Position numbers and translations under genes: made by a program | Shown: positions 52,317-62,427 of the stretch, in pieces | How positions within the stretch are numbered: the stretch's first letter is position 1 | Layout of the letters: every line of letters starts with the position of its first letter | Notes under the pieces: model-generated | Database searches by the model: none | The model's input: the letters and a program-made list of their open reading frames with translations, nothing else | Told to the model about the DNA's origin: nothing | From: Sphaerospermopsis aphanizomenoides BCCUSP55 | GTDB lineage: Bacteria > Cyanobacteriota > Cyanobacteriia > Cyanobacteriales > Nostocaceae | Assembly: GCF_001586785.1 (NCBI RefSeq) | Contig: NZ_LUFH02000013.1 | Span: 1-64,000 of the forward strand | Direction of reading: 5' to 3' | Length of the DNA: 64,000 nt

Positions 52317-53075
52317 TTAATTCATACTGGCAGCCATTAAATTCTCAGACATTTCAAAGTTAGCTGTAACATTTTGGACATCATCTAAGCCTTCTAAAGT
52401 ATCAATTAATTTCAGCAGAGATTTAGCCTGATCAGCTTCTGTAACTTCCACCTGATTTCCAGGAATCCAACGCAATTCTACTTCAGTAACTTTAAAACCC
52501 TTATTTTTGAGTGTTTGACTAAGTTGCTCTAAATTTACCACCTCAGTAAACACTTCAGCCGTTTCCTCAGCAATCATTTCATAAGCATCCGCTTCACCTT
52601 CTAAAGAAGCTTCTAACAGCTGTTCTTCATCCACAACTTTCTCAACTACACATACCCCTTTTTGGGCAAACATCCAACTCACACAACCTGTTTCTCCCAG
52701 ATTTCCACCATTTTTACTAAAAGCCACCCGCAAATCCGCAGCGGTGCGATTACGATTATCTGTTAAGGCTTCAATTAAAATCGCTACACCACCAGGGCCA
52801 TAACCTTCATAGCGAATTTCTTCTAAACTGGAGTTATCGCCGCCAAAAGTCCCTGCACCCTTAGCGATCGCTCTCTCAATATTATCATTGGGAATCCCCG
52901 CCGCCTTAGCCTTATCAATCGCCGTCCGCAACTGAAAATTTCCCGCCGGATCTGGGATACCATTTCTAGCTGCAACTATAATCGCCCGCGATAGTTGGGT
53001 AAATATATTTCCCCTTTTCGCATCGACTACCGCCTTTTGACGTTTAATATTTGCCCATTTACTATGTCCTGCCAT
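52317..53075 (-). CDS. YebC/PmpR-family protein (TACO1-like)
   Basis: 252 residues, full length. [32 protein letters not shown] and [20 protein letters not shown] are invariant family blocks. The members act as transcription factors or as translation factors for polyproline stretches. It is monocistronic. Confidence 0.95.
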   Translation of the reverse strand: MAGHSKWANIKRQKAVVDAKRGNIFTQLSRAIIVAARNGIPDPAGNFQLRTAIDKAKAAGIPNDNIERAIAKGAGTFGGDNSSLEEIRYEGYGPGGVAILIEALTDNRNRTAADLRVAFSKNGGNLGETGCVSWMFAQKGVCVVEKVVDEEQLLEASLEGEADAYEMIAEETAEVFTEVVNLEQLSQTLKNKGFKVTEVELRWIPGNQVEVTEADQAKSLLKLIDTLEGLDDVQNVTANFEMSENLMAASMN

Positions 53076-53364
53076 AAGTTGAAAAATAGTAACACTCTAT
53101 TCAAAGATAGAATATAACGTCACTCGATTTTGGATTGACTCCACCCTCAAGTGTAGAGCTTGAAAATTTTGGATTTGGGATTTACGTTAGCGAAGCGTAC
53201 GCAGCACAGCGAGTATTTTTCCGTCCTCAAGAACCATGACCCATACCAAATTTTTTGCATAAATCCTGATATTTATGAACTTTTTCTCATCAATTATTTA
53301 AACAAGGTTCATGTAACGATGTGACATTAATAACTGTAACCTCTCACAAAAAGCTTTAACCATA

Positions 53365-53931
53365 ATGCTAAAATCAATTTCTGGTGTGGCGATGACATTA
53401 ATCGGACTTAGCACTAGTCTGATGTTACCTCACGTGGCGATCGCTGAAGAAATTGCTTGCCAAGGAAGCTTAGGTGCAATCACCGTTGATAATGTGAAAG
53501 TACCTCAAGGCAAAACTTGTACACTCAATGGTACAACTGTTAAAGGAAATATTGTTGTCGAACAGAGAGCAACTCTCAAGGCCATAGGTGCAAAAGTAAA
53601 TGGCAGTATTCAAGCAGAGGGAGCAAGTCTAGTCGATGTAAATTCTAGTGCTACCGTGGGTGGCAGCATCCAAGTGAAGCAGGGTAGTGCGGCTCGTGTG
53701 GTGAGTACACGCATTACTGGAGATGTGCAGTTCGACTCAAACTCAGGACAAATAGTTGCTAACCAAAACCAGATTGGTGGAAATTTACAAGCCTTTCAAA
53801 ATACTGGAGGGGTGACGATTCGGCAAAATCGCATTAACGGCAATTTGCAATGCAAGGAAAATGCTCCTAGTCCAACTGGTGGCGGTAATATCGTTCAAGG
53901 TAGTAAAGAAGACCAATGTGCAAAGTTATAA
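53365..53931 (+). CDS. secreted repetitive beta-solenoid-like protein
   Basis: 188 residues. The signal peptide ends LPHVAIAEE. Two cysteines follow (EIACQGSL and GKTCTLNGT). The rest is a regular repeat of about 20 residues (VKGNIVVEQRATLKAIGAKV, NGSIQAEGASLVDVNSSATV, GGSIQVKQG...), as in bactofilin- or pectate-lyase-type beta helices. Probably a cell-surface or periplasmic structural protein. The two-component genes lie downstream, separated by a MITE. Confidence 0.8.
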   Translation: MLKSISGVAMTLIGLSTSLMLPHVAIAEEIACQGSLGAITVDNVKVPQGKTCTLNGTTVKGNIVVEQRATLKAIGAKVNGSIQAEGASLVDVNSSATVGGSIQVKQGSAARVVSTRITGDVQFDSNSGQIVANQNQIGGNLQAFQNTGGVTIRQNRINGNLQCKENAPSPTGGGNIVQGSKEDQCAKL

Positions 53932-54041
53932 AATTACTTTGATTTCTGAGCAGGATGCTTTGATGCACTCTATTCTCATCTAATAACTCTCTGTGCCAAG
54001 GAGCGATGATTAGATTGCTCCTTGATCAAATGGATTGAAAC

Positions 54042-54194
54042 TATAGGAATCCGCTTTGATTCGTGATAGCGAAGCGTGGCGTAAGCCATAATCATTTGTG
54101 TAGGCAGGCAAGAGGCACTCATGCAAGAGGCAAAAGGGTTTTAGATGATTTAGTTGTACGGAGTTTTGTTCAAAATTCAAATAGGAGTCCTATA
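54042..54194. repeat. MITE-like element, family 1 (TATAGGA ends), with nested repeat
   Basis: TATAGGAATCCG at 54042 and GAGTCCTATA ending at 54194. The interior matches 11687-11836 (GTGTAGGCAGGC and GGAGTTTTGT). Near its left end it has an extra GATAGCGAAGCGTGGCGTAA tract, another dispersed repeat inserted into the element. Confidence 0.6.
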
Positions 54195-54323
54195 CCTTAA
54201 TTAAACTCAGGTACAATACCGTTTATTCATCCACCAGTCGCACAAAATTCATTCTGAATTCTGGATTCTGACTCCTGAATTCTGTTTGATAACTGAATTT
54301 AATTGATTACTTGAATTGACTTT

Positions 54324-55790
54324 ATGTGGAATTATAAACCAATTGTATTGACCTCGATCCGGTCAAGAATTTTTATTTCTTATTTTATTTTGTTATCTCT
54401 ATTTTTAGTTATTACAGTCCCCTTAATATTCAAATTTGTATTTTCCGCAATTGCTAATCGGGTTACTGAAGATATTAGAGAAGAAGTCGAAATATTTGAA
54501 GGTCTTCTGAATAATGACAGTCAGAGTAAATATAAATTGGGTCTCCGGGGTCAAGAAATAAAATATCCAAAGGATGCTGGGCAACTCGCTAACTTGTTTA
54601 ACATTTATCTCTCACGACGCATCCCAGAAGATGACACTTATCTGATTGGGATCTTGAATGAAGATTTTTATCGCTCCAGTCCAGAAGCACTGCCTAAGAC
54701 ATTGCAGCCTCAATCATCAGTCATGCAGTCTTTGATCAAAATAAAAACAGTTCAAGAGGGTATTAAACTACAACCTAATACGAAGACTGGCAATATTCTC
54801 TATATAGTTAAACCTATTCATTTTCAAGAACAGATTATCGGACGCTTGATTGTTGCCCATGCTGTATATGGAGAACAAGAGGAAGCTTTTGATACCCTCA
54901 AAATAGTTTTTTGGGTAATGATAGGTGTCTTTATATTATCTGTTCTTGTGACTTGGTTTATGGCAGGAAAAGTCCTTTCTCCTCTTAATTCTATCATCTC
55001 TACAGCAATTAAAATCACTGAGAAAAATCTCAACGAAAGAATCGAAGTACAAACAAGTGGAGAACTAGCTGAATTAACAAACTCTTTCAACGCCATGATG
55101 AATCGTTTAGAAGCTGCCTTTGTCAGTCAACGACACTTTATGAATGATGTCGGTCATGAATTGAGAACACCGATCACAATCATTCGAGGGCATTTGGAAC
55201 TAATGGATCTAGATCAGGCTTCTGGTATTGAACAGGAAACCATTAATTTAGTGATTGATGAGATTGACCGTATGAGTCGGTTGGTAGATGATCTGAGTTT
55301 ATTAGCAAAGTCTGAGCGTCCAGATTTTTTACTTCTTGAAACCATTGATGCCAAATCGTTTTTAGACACAATATCTACCAAAGTACAGGCTTTAGCTCAT
55401 CGGAATTGGCAATTTCAGATCAAGGTGAAAGGAATATTGGTTGGCGATCGCCAGCGTCTCACCCAAGCGGTCATGAATTTAGCCCAGAACGCTGTCCAGC
55501 ATACCCAGGAATGCGATCGCATTACACTAGGTGCTTCTCTCAATAATGGGAAGTTGAGGATATGGATTGAGGATACGGGAGAAGGAATTGACCTCTGTGA
55601 GCAAGAACGAATTTTTGAGCGGTTTGCTCGTGTCAAAAATAGTCATCGTCATTCAGATGGTTCGGGGCTGGGATTATCAATTGTCCGAGGGATCGTAGAA
55701 GCACACCGTGGCTCGATTCAACTCCAAAGTCAACCAGGAACAGGATCAACCTTTCTAATTGTCATACCCCTTAATCCTTTTCAAGAGTAG
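54324..55790 (+). CDS. sensor histidine kinase
   Basis: 488 residues. Transmembrane helices at about 15-42 and 193-214 enclose a periplasmic sensor domain (43-192). HAMP about 215-268, then H278 in VGHELRTPITII (HisKA), and a HATPase domain with NLAQNAVQHT, IEDTGEGID and SGLGLSIVRGIVEAHRGSI. It is 6 bp before its response regulator. The signal is unknown; the preceding secreted-protein gene may be a target. Confidence 0.93.
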   Translation: MWNYKPIVLTSIRSRIFISYFILLSLFLVITVPLIFKFVFSAIANRVTEDIREEVEIFEGLLNNDSQSKYKLGLRGQEIKYPKDAGQLANLFNIYLSRRIPEDDTYLIGILNEDFYRSSPEALPKTLQPQSSVMQSLIKIKTVQEGIKLQPNTKTGNILYIVKPIHFQEQIIGRLIVAHAVYGEQEEAFDTLKIVFWVMIGVFILSVLVTWFMAGKVLSPLNSIISTAIKITEKNLNERIEVQTSGELAELTNSFNAMMNRLEAAFVSQRHFMNDVGHELRTPITIIRGHLELMDLDQASGIEQETINLVIDEIDRMSRLVDDLSLLAKSERPDFLLLETIDAKSFLDTISTKVQALAHRNWQFQIKVKGILVGDRQRLTQAVMNLAQNAVQHTQECDRITLGASLNNGKLRIWIEDTGEGIDLCEQERIFERFARVKNSHRHSDGSGLGLSIVRGIVEAHRGSIQLQSQPGTGSTFLIVIPLNPFQE

Positions 55791-55796
55791 AAGATC

Positions 55797-56465
55797 ATGT
55801 CGCAAATTCTGATCGCAGAAGATGAACCCCGCATTGCCTCCTTTATCGAGAAAGGTCTCAAGAGTCACGGCTTTATCACCACGGTTGCTACTGATGCCCA
55901 AAAGGCACTTTCATTAGGGCTAAGTGGAATGTTTGAACTCCTGATACTCGATTTAGGACTACCTGGTAAAGATGGCTTTGAGGTCTTGAAAGACCTGCGT
56001 GGACAAGGTGCAACTCTACCCATCTTGATTTTGACTGCCCGTGATGATCTCCAAGATAAGGTATTTGGTTTAGAAACTGGCGCGGATGACTACATGACCA
56101 AACCCTTTCGATTTGAAGAGTTACTCGCCCGTATTCGTGTGCGTTTAAGAACGGTCAACCAAATCTCTACATCAGAACAATTTACTCTAAATGCTCATAA
56201 TATTGTATTGGATTTGAGAACTAGAAAAGTGAAGGTAAATAATCAGTTGATCGAACTACCTTTTCGTGAGTTTATCTTGGCGGAAACTTTTTTTCGTCAT
56301 CCAGGACAGGTTCTGAGCCGCCAGCAACTGCTGGATAGAGTGTGGGGATATGATTACGAGCCAGGGTCAAATATTGTGGATGTCTATGTTGGATATTTGC
56401 GAAAAAAATTAGGTAGCAACCTCATAGAAACCGTTCGTGGAGCAGGGTATCGTTTAAATATATAA
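55797..56465 (+). CDS. OmpR/PhoB-family response regulator
   Basis: 222 residues. Receiver domain with acidic pair E9-D10-E11, phosphorylation site D52 (LLILDLGLP), T and K (LTARDD, TKPFRFEELLARI), then a winged HTH of the OmpR type (VIELP-like start at about 145, RQQLLDRVWGYDYEPGSNIV and DVYVGYLRKK). Co-transcribed with the kinase. Confidence 0.94.
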   Translation: MSQILIAEDEPRIASFIEKGLKSHGFITTVATDAQKALSLGLSGMFELLILDLGLPGKDGFEVLKDLRGQGATLPILILTARDDLQDKVFGLETGADDYMTKPFRFEELLARIRVRLRTVNQISTSEQFTLNAHNIVLDLRTRKVKVNNQLIELPFREFILAETFFRHPGQVLSRQQLLDRVWGYDYEPGSNIVDVYVGYLRKKLGSNLIETVRGAGYRLNI

Positions 56466-56852
56466 GTAAGTATGAATCAGTAGGTGGGCGAGAATATTTA
56501 TCGTTAGGATAAGGCAGGAGGTAGGAGGCAGAAGGTAAGAGGATTTTAGCCTCGTTAATTTTTCTTCACATAGTTATGTTTATTTGCACCCACCTACTTA
56601 AGTATAAATAATTTATTAGCTCAGATAATGCCCATCAAAATAGCCATGTCCGTACAAAAACGAAAATAAGAATGAAGTATTTTTTTCTCCTACACTCCTA
56701 CACCCTTACACCCCTTCATTACCTGGTGCTACAGTTTGGAGCAAAAACTACTAAGCTGGTAATATAGCACGTTCAAACTTTACCGGATATCCTGGAGCGC
56801 CATATCAGCGGTTCAGACTTTCTCACTGGCTAACTTACGTTGTAACTGAATT
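56466..56852. other. spacer before ffh
   Basis: No gene. It contains GGCAGGAGGTAGGAGGCAGA and CTCCTACACTCCTACACCC repeat tracts. The ffh promoter should be in the last 150 bp but was not identified. Confidence 0.4.
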
Positions 56853-58307
56853 ATGTTTGATGCACTATCTGACCGTTTAGAGTCCGCCTGGAAAAAACTG
56901 CGGGGGCAAGATAAAATCTCTCAATCCAACATTCAAGACGCTTTGCGGGAAGTGCGTCGGGCTTTGTTGGAAGCAGATGTTAACCTCCAGGTAGTCAAAG
57001 ATTTTATTTCTGAAGTCGAAACCAAAGCTCAGGGAGCCGAGGTAATAGCTGGCGTGCGCCCTGACCAACAGTTTATCAAAATTGTTTATGATGAACTGGT
57101 ACAGGTCATGGGGGAAGAAAATGTTCCCTTAGCAGAAGTTGAAGGTAAAACCACCGTTGTGCTAATGGCGGGTTTACAGGGTACTGGTAAAACCACTGCT
57201 ACCGCTAAATTAGCCCTACATTTAAGAAAATTAGATCGTAGTTGTTTATTAGTCGCTACAGACGTATATCGTCCCGCAGCTATTGATCAGTTAATCACGC
57301 TGGGTAAGCAAATTGACGTACCAGTGTTTGAGATGGGCAGTGATGCTGACCCTGTAGAAATAGCCCGTCAAGGGGTGGAACGCGCCAGGGCAGAAGGTAT
57401 TAATACAGTAATTGTTGACACGGCTGGACGCTTACAAATCGACCAAGACATGATGGCGGAATTAGCCCGCATCAAGTCAACTATCGAACCTGACGAAACT
57501 CTGTTAGTCGTGGATTCAATGACGGGTCAAGAAGCAGCAAATCTTACCCGTACCTTCCATGACCAAATCGGCATTACTGGGGCAATTCTCACCAAAATGG
57601 ATGGTGATAGCCGTGGTGGTGCAGCTTTGTCAGTGCGGCAAATTTCCGGTGCGCCGATTAAGTTTATCGGTGTGGGTGAAAAAGTGGAGGCGCTACAGCC
57701 ATTTTATCCCGACCGCATGGCCTCCCGGATTTTGGGTATGGGTGATGTTCTCACCTTAGTAGAAAAAGCCCAGGAAGAAATTGACTTGGCAGATGCTGAG
57801 AAAATGCAGGAGAAAATCCTCTCAGCCAAGTTTGATTTTACCGACTTCCTCAAACAGTTACGCCTGATGAAAAACATGGGTTCATTAGGTGGCATCATGA
57901 AGTTAATTCCGGGGATGGGTAAACTTTCTGATGACCAGTTGAAGCAGGGGGAAACCCAGCTAAAACGCTGTGAAGCCATGATTAACTCCATGACGAAGCA
58001 GGAACGCAAAGACCCGGATTTATTGGCCAGTTCTCCCAGTCGGCGACGGCGCATTGCTTCTGGTTCTGGTTATAAAGAATCAGACGTGAGTAAATTGGTG
58101 GCAGATTTCCAAAAAATGCGATCGCTCATGCAACAAATGGGACAAGGCAATTTCCCCGGTATGCCCGGAATGTTTGGCGGCGGTATGGGCAACCCCCTAG
58201 CCGCAGGAAATCGTCCTGCACCTGGTTGGCGCGGTTATCCGGGCGGTGCAGCACCTGGGAAAAAGAAAAAGAAAGAGAAAAAGAAAAAAGGTTTTGGCAC
58301 GCTTTAG
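56853..58307 (+). CDS. ffh: signal recognition particle protein Ffh (SRP54)
   Basis: GTPase that binds signal sequences and the SRP RNA. 484 residues: N domain MFDALSDRLESAWKKLRG, G1 LQGTGKTTATAKLA (about 111-124), G3 DTAGR, G4 TKMDGD, then the methionine-rich M domain (MINSMTKQERKDPDLL, MRSLMQQMGQGNFPGMPGMF). The C-terminus is a lysine-rich tail. The 4.5S RNA gene was not seen here. It is followed by rpsP after 350 bp of repeat-filled DNA. Confidence 0.97.
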   Translation: MFDALSDRLESAWKKLRGQDKISQSNIQDALREVRRALLEADVNLQVVKDFISEVETKAQGAEVIAGVRPDQQFIKIVYDELVQVMGEENVPLAEVEGKTTVVLMAGLQGTGKTTATAKLALHLRKLDRSCLLVATDVYRPAAIDQLITLGKQIDVPVFEMGSDADPVEIARQGVERARAEGINTVIVDTAGRLQIDQDMMAELARIKSTIEPDETLLVVDSMTGQEAANLTRTFHDQIGITGAILTKMDGDSRGGAALSVRQISGAPIKFIGVGEKVEALQPFYPDRMASRILGMGDVLTLVEKAQEEIDLADAEKMQEKILSAKFDFTDFLKQLRLMKNMGSLGGIMKLIPGMGKLSDDQLKQGETQLKRCEAMINSMTKQERKDPDLLASSPSRRRRIASGSGYKESDVSKLVADFQKMRSLMQQMGQGNFPGMPGMFGGGMGNPLAAGNRPAPGWRGYPGGAAPGKKKKKEKKKKGFGTL

Positions 58308-58500
58308 GTGACAGGTGACAGGTGACAGGTGACAGGTGACAGTTAAGAAAGCAGGGGTGCAGCACTATGGCTCAACGCCACGCTGCGCTATCGGCTACGC
58401 TCAGTGAGCAGGGGGCAGGGTGCAAAGGGAGAATATTAACTTTTGCCTTTTGCCTTTTGCCTTTTGCCTTTTGCCTTTTGCCTTCTGTTCCCTGTTCCCT
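58308..58500. repeat. tandem repeats GGTGACA, TTTTGCC and GTTCCCT
   Basis: Five GGTGACA units from 58308 to 58342, six TTTTGCC units at 58441-58487, then GTTCCCT units. These STRR tracts lie in the ffh-rpsP gap and carry no gene. Confidence 0.9.
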
Positions 58501-58657
58501 GTTCCCTGTCACCTTCCCCCAATAATGCCTAGCAAGTGCTAAAATTATCATTTCAGTATTAGAAGTTTTGAACAGAGGCCGTTTAGCCTAGTCACTTCTT
58601 CATCAACCAGTTCCAAAATCACTACCTAACAAACCAACAGGAGAACGATTTCTCAAC

Positions 58658-58918
58658 ATGATCAAACTGCGCTTGAAGCGATTTGGTAAAAAGCGGGAAG
58701 CAAGTTACCGTATTATCGCTATTAACGACCTGTCTCGCCGTGATGGTCGTCCCCTAGAAGAACTAGGATTTTATAACCCCAGAACCGATGAAGTGCGATT
58801 AGATGTCCCCGGCATCGTCAAGCGACTACAACAAGGCGCTCAACCTACGGACACCGTTCGTCGCATCCTAGTAAAAGCTAACGTTTTTGAACAAGTCAGT
58901 GCAAAAGCCGCGTCATAA
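58658..58918 (+). CDS. rpsP: 30S ribosomal protein S16
   Basis: 86 residues, full length: [26 protein letters not shown]-like start of the second block and [16 protein letters not shown]. It has a GGAGAA ribosome site at 58641. Cyanobacterial order ffh-rpsP-KH-phoH is kept. Confidence 0.97.
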   Translation: MIKLRLKRFGKKREASYRIIAINDLSRRDGRPLEELGFYNPRTDEVRLDVPGIVKRLQQGAQPTDTVRRILVKANVFEQVSAKAAS

Positions 58919-58925
58919 TCTGGAG

Positions 58926-59312
58926 ATGAAATCATTGGCAGCCAGTCCTAATTATGTTGGGCTGGTTAAGTTTCTTGTGCAACCGTTTTTAGAATCTCCA
59001 GAGTCTTTAAGCGTCGATTGTGAAATGTCTTATACCCTTAAACGGGCTTGGATTCGCATCGCTTTTGACCCTGTAGACAAAGGAAAAGTCTTTGGTCGGG
59101 GGGGACGTAATATTCAGGCGATTCGCACGGTAATTGCCGCAGCAGCAGAATTGGCTGGGCAATCAGTATACCTGGACATCTACGGCAGCAGTTCCCAAAG
59201 TCGGGATGGTATGTCTTTCGATGAAGAACAGGAAGAAAGAATACCCCCACCAAGATCGAGAGAAAGAAGTGTAAACATCCCTAGACCTGTTGCTAAACCC
59301 CGCTTCCGCTAG
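58926..59312 (+). CDS. khpA: KH-domain RNA-binding protein KhpA
   Basis: 128 residues from the ATG at 58926. An earlier start at 58887 would overlap rpsP by 32 bp and add 13 residues that are not typical. LKRAWIRIAFDPVDKGKVFG followed by RGGRNIQAIRTVI contains the GxxG loop (GRGG) of the KH fold. The tail is rich in Arg and Pro. KhpA binds RNA in cell-division and translation control. Confidence 0.9.
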   Translation: MKSLAASPNYVGLVKFLVQPFLESPESLSVDCEMSYTLKRAWIRIAFDPVDKGKVFGRGGRNIQAIRTVIAAAAELAGQSVYLDIYGSSSQSRDGMSFDEEQEERIPPPRSRERSVNIPRPVAKPRFR

Positions 59313-59538
59313 GTCTAAGCTGGTAAATTTAAGCGGATTCACCCAGTCATCAGTTCTGGGCAAAATGGAGACAGGTGGCAACAAGATTGTCGAATATTTG
59401 TGGCATCTCTCGTTGCTTTAACGAAGTTACCAGTAAAGTATAGACATCTGTTGCCAGCCTATTCTCAGAATCAAGAGAATTTTAGATTTTAGATTTCAGA
59501 TTTCAGATTTGGGCTCCTCACCTTATTACTAAAAAACT
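59313..59538. other. gene-free spacer between khpA and phoH
   Basis: No gene. The tract TTTTAGATTTTAGATTTCAG with a further TTTCAGATTTGG forms short repeats near 59480. Confidence 0.35.
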
Positions 59539-60492
59539 ATGGCAGGTGCTTTAACAATTCAGCTGCCTAATATTCCCAGTGCGATCGCTCTAGGTGGATA
59601 TGGGGAAGCAAATCTCAAATTTCTATCACAACAAACAGGAGCCAGCTTAGTTTTACGTGGACAGGAACTCCTGATAGCTGGTACAGACAAGCAAGTTGAT
59701 CTGGCAGCGCGATTAGTGCGATCGCTGGAAAACCTATGGAGTAAAGGCAATAATATCTCAACTGCAGATATTTTAACAGCCCGTCAAGCTATAGAGAGCG
59801 ATCGTCAAGGTGAATTACAAGACCTACAGCGAGATATCCTCGCTAAAAGTCGCCGTGGTCAAGAAATCCGCGCTAAAACCTTCCGTCAAAGGCAATATAT
59901 CGAAGCCATCCGCAAACGTGACCTGACTTTTGGTATTGGTCCTGCTGGAACTGGTAAAACCTATCTCGCTGTCGTCGTCGCAGTCCAAGAACTTCTATCT
60001 AATCAATTTGAACGGTTAATTTTAACTCGTCCTGCGGTAGAAGCAGGTGAAAAATTAGGATTTTTACCAGGAGATTTGCAACAAAAAGTTAATCCCTATC
60101 TTCGTCCTCTTTATGATGCCATCAACGAATTTATTGACCCGGAAAAAGTCCCGAATTTAATGGAACGTGGTGTCATTGAAGTTGCACCATTAGCCTATAT
60201 GCGCGGACGTACTTTAAACAACGCTTTCGTAATTGTCGATGAAGCCCAAAACACCACACCGGCACAGATGAAAATGGTTCTTACCCGGCTAGGTTTTGGT
60301 TCACGCATGGTAATCACAGGTGATATTACACAAACTGATTTACCACTAAATCAACAATCAGGATTAACAGTAGCTTTACAAATTTTGAAGCACGTGGAAG
60401 GCATTGCTTTTTGTGAATTTACCCAAAAAGATGTTGTTCGTCATCCTTTAGTCCAACGTATTGTTGCTGCTTACGAACATTATGAAAAGTAA
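59539..60492 (+). CDS. PhoH-family P-loop ATPase
   Basis: 317 residues. An N-terminal KH-like part (GGYGEANLKFLSQQTGASLV) is followed by the P-loop GPAGTGKTYLAVVVAVQELL (about 134-153), then RPAVEAGEKLGFLPGDLQQK and Walker B VIVDEAQNTTP. This is the PhoH/YbeZ group, which works in rRNA processing and RNA handling. It follows khpA, as in other cyanobacteria. Confidence 0.93.
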   Translation: MAGALTIQLPNIPSAIALGGYGEANLKFLSQQTGASLVLRGQELLIAGTDKQVDLAARLVRSLENLWSKGNNISTADILTARQAIESDRQGELQDLQRDILAKSRRGQEIRAKTFRQRQYIEAIRKRDLTFGIGPAGTGKTYLAVVVAVQELLSNQFERLILTRPAVEAGEKLGFLPGDLQQKVNPYLRPLYDAINEFIDPEKVPNLMERGVIEVAPLAYMRGRTLNNAFVIVDEAQNTTPAQMKMVLTRLGFGSRMVITGDITQTDLPLNQQSGLTVALQILKHVEGIAFCEFTQKDVVRHPLVQRIVAAYEHYEK

Positions 60493-60677
60493 TAAACTGG
60501 TGATTGGTGATTGGTTAAAAAATTAATATCTGTTGAAATAATGATTAAAATCCATGTAAAAATACAATGTAGTCAGCATTTTTGATATTCTTACCAAGTT
60601 TGTCTATCTACAAGTTAAAGCTGATTAATGATAGCTGAATGCTTACAAATCCAAAATCTAAAATCCAAAATTGTCTT

Positions 60678-61085
60678 ATGAGTACAACATTGAAAGAATT
60701 TTTAGAAGCTTGTGAAAATTTAGGAACTTTACGTTTAATTGTCACTAGCAGCGCCGCAGTTTTAGAAGCACGCGGAAAAATAGAAAAACTTTTTTACGCT
60801 GAATTACCCAAAGGTAAATATGCCAATATGCACACAGAAGGTTTTGAGTTTCACCTGAATATGGACAAAATAACCCAGGTGAAGTTTGAAACTGGTGAAG
60901 CGAAAAGAGGTAATTTTACAACCTATGCTATCCGGTTATTAGATGAACAACAAGAACCTGCTTTAAGCATATTTTTACAATGGGGTAAGCCGGGAGAATA
61001 TGAACCAGGACAAGTAGAAAATTGGCTGACTTTACGGGACAAATACAGTGAAGTTTGGCAACCTTTACCAGTTGAAACCTTGTAA
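60678..61085 (+). CDS. HutX/ChuX-like heme-handling protein
   Basis: 135 residues from the ATG at 60678 (the start at 60639 lies in repeat-like DNA). EFLEACENLGTLRLIVTSSA, AELPKGKYANMHTEGFEFHL and ALSIFLQWGKPGEYEPGQVE resemble the single-domain HutX/ChuX relatives of HemS. It probably binds heme or a similar tetrapyrrole in the cytosol; specificity is not shown by the sequence. Confidence 0.7.
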   Translation: MSTTLKEFLEACENLGTLRLIVTSSAAVLEARGKIEKLFYAELPKGKYANMHTEGFEFHLNMDKITQVKFETGEAKRGNFTTYAIRLLDEQQEPALSIFLQWGKPGEYEPGQVENWLTLRDKYSEVWQPLPVETL

Positions 61086-61281
61086 ATTTCCAAGCTACAT
61101 ATTTCTGACTTTTTATCTCGTTCCCAGTTTCTAACTGGGAATTTCATCAAGAGGTTCTACCTCTGCTGTCACTAAAGGCAAAGCCTGATAAAATTCATTT
61201 CTAGACAGAGTATGGTAACTAGAAACTTTTGAATTTATAGCTGTAGACAAGGCGCTTAGGACATTAACCAAAACTAAAACT

Positions 61282-61449
61282 TAGAGGATGTTTGAAAAGT
61301 CTCTCATGGTGTATCAAAGATTTTCAGATCCCCCTAAATCTCCCTTAAAAAGGGGGACTTTGAATCTAGTTCACCCCTTAATAAAGGGGGTTAGGGGGGA
61401 TCTAGAAGTGTTGAAAATAACCATCTCAAACTTTTAAAACAACCTCTTA
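61282..61449. repeat. MITE-like element, family 3, with GGGGGATC hairpin core
   Basis: The left end TAGAGGATGTTTGAAAAG and right end CTTTTAAAACAACCTCTTA are imperfect inverted repeats. TTA flanks both sides as a possible target duplication. The core holds AGATCCCCCTAAATCTCCCT and AGGGGGTTAGGGGGGATCT, a long interrupted palindrome. No coding capacity. Confidence 0.65.
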
Positions 61450-61490
61450 GATACTCAAAGGCTTTTACCACTGTCACCTGCTATATCTAA

Positions 61491-62288
61491 TTGAATATGT
61501 ATATAAAAATCATTTTCAGTTTTTGCTTAACCCTGCTATTGTTATTGACAACTGGAGAAGCAAAAGCTGGTGAACTAGCAGAACAATTAGCAAACTTTCC
61601 CCAGTGGGAAAAACTAACATCCGTCAAACCAGCAGAGGGAGATTTAATTTACCCTGAATGGATGGCTGGTACATGGAAAGTTACCAGTACATTAGTAGAT
61701 TTAGCAGCACCTTTAGCACCAGATATTATTACACCTGGATTTGAAGGAAATCGCCGTCAATTAAATCAACCTATAAGTTTTTTAGTTAGGTTTGTTAAAA
61801 TTCAACCCTTTATTTCTGGATTTAAAGTTACTGCAAAAATAGATAAACCATCACCAATATTAGTAGCTGATAGGGTATTTAATAGCTTGAATTTGTCTAT
61901 AGCTTATTTAGGTGATGAAGCTGTATTAGGAGTTAAAATAGATCCAGAATCTCCTAATCGTCAAGTTACATTTTTTCGTGGAGAACGTCAATTAGTTTCT
62001 GTCGTTACTGCACGCGCTACGGAAACAGCACCGCATGAGTTTATTACCACAGAAGTTTTTCAACAATATTTTAAAGGTGGTTCTCGTGCCTATTTCAATA
62101 ATGTAGAATCTACTACTGCTTATCATCAACTTTCTACATTAAACCCAGCTATCGAAGCAGATCAAGTTACTGCGGTTTATCTCTCTCCCCAAGATCCTGA
62201 TTATTTCACAGCAGGTTCTCGACCAGTCGCGCTTTATCGTTATCGTCTTGAATTTTTCCCTCCAGCAGACGCAAATGATAGCAATTAA
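61491..62288 (+). CDS. secreted DUF6816-like protein
   Basis: 265 residues. It starts MNMYIKIIFSFCLTLLLLLT with a signal peptide ending TGEAKAGE. The mature domain has LIYPEWMAGTWKVTSTLVDL and QVTAVYLSPQDPDYFTAGSR. This matches a conserved family found in cyanobacteria and chloroplasts (lumenal in plants); function is not known. The start could also be the Met at residue 3. Confidence 0.7.
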   Translation: MNMYIKIIFSFCLTLLLLLTTGEAKAGELAEQLANFPQWEKLTSVKPAEGDLIYPEWMAGTWKVTSTLVDLAAPLAPDIITPGFEGNRRQLNQPISFLVRFVKIQPFISGFKVTAKIDKPSPILVADRVFNSLNLSIAYLGDEAVLGVKIDPESPNRQVTFFRGERQLVSVVTARATETAPHEFITTEVFQQYFKGGSRAYFNNVESTTAYHQLSTLNPAIEADQVTAVYLSPQDPDYFTAGSRPVALYRYRLEFFPPADANDSN

Positions 62289-62427
62289 AAATTAATGTCA
62301 CCTGCTATCAAACAGGTATTAACTAGCTCTCTAGAAAGATTTTATTATTTCACTATTGACGCGATTGTATTATATGTGTAGTATAAATATTCCTGGCTAA
62401 CACTTATGGTTAGGGATGGTGTGCAAT

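Noticed and set aside
56466-56852. SRP RNA gene near ffh
   Set aside because: No GGAA-tetraloop Alu/S-domain hairpin or conserved SRP core was found in the gap.
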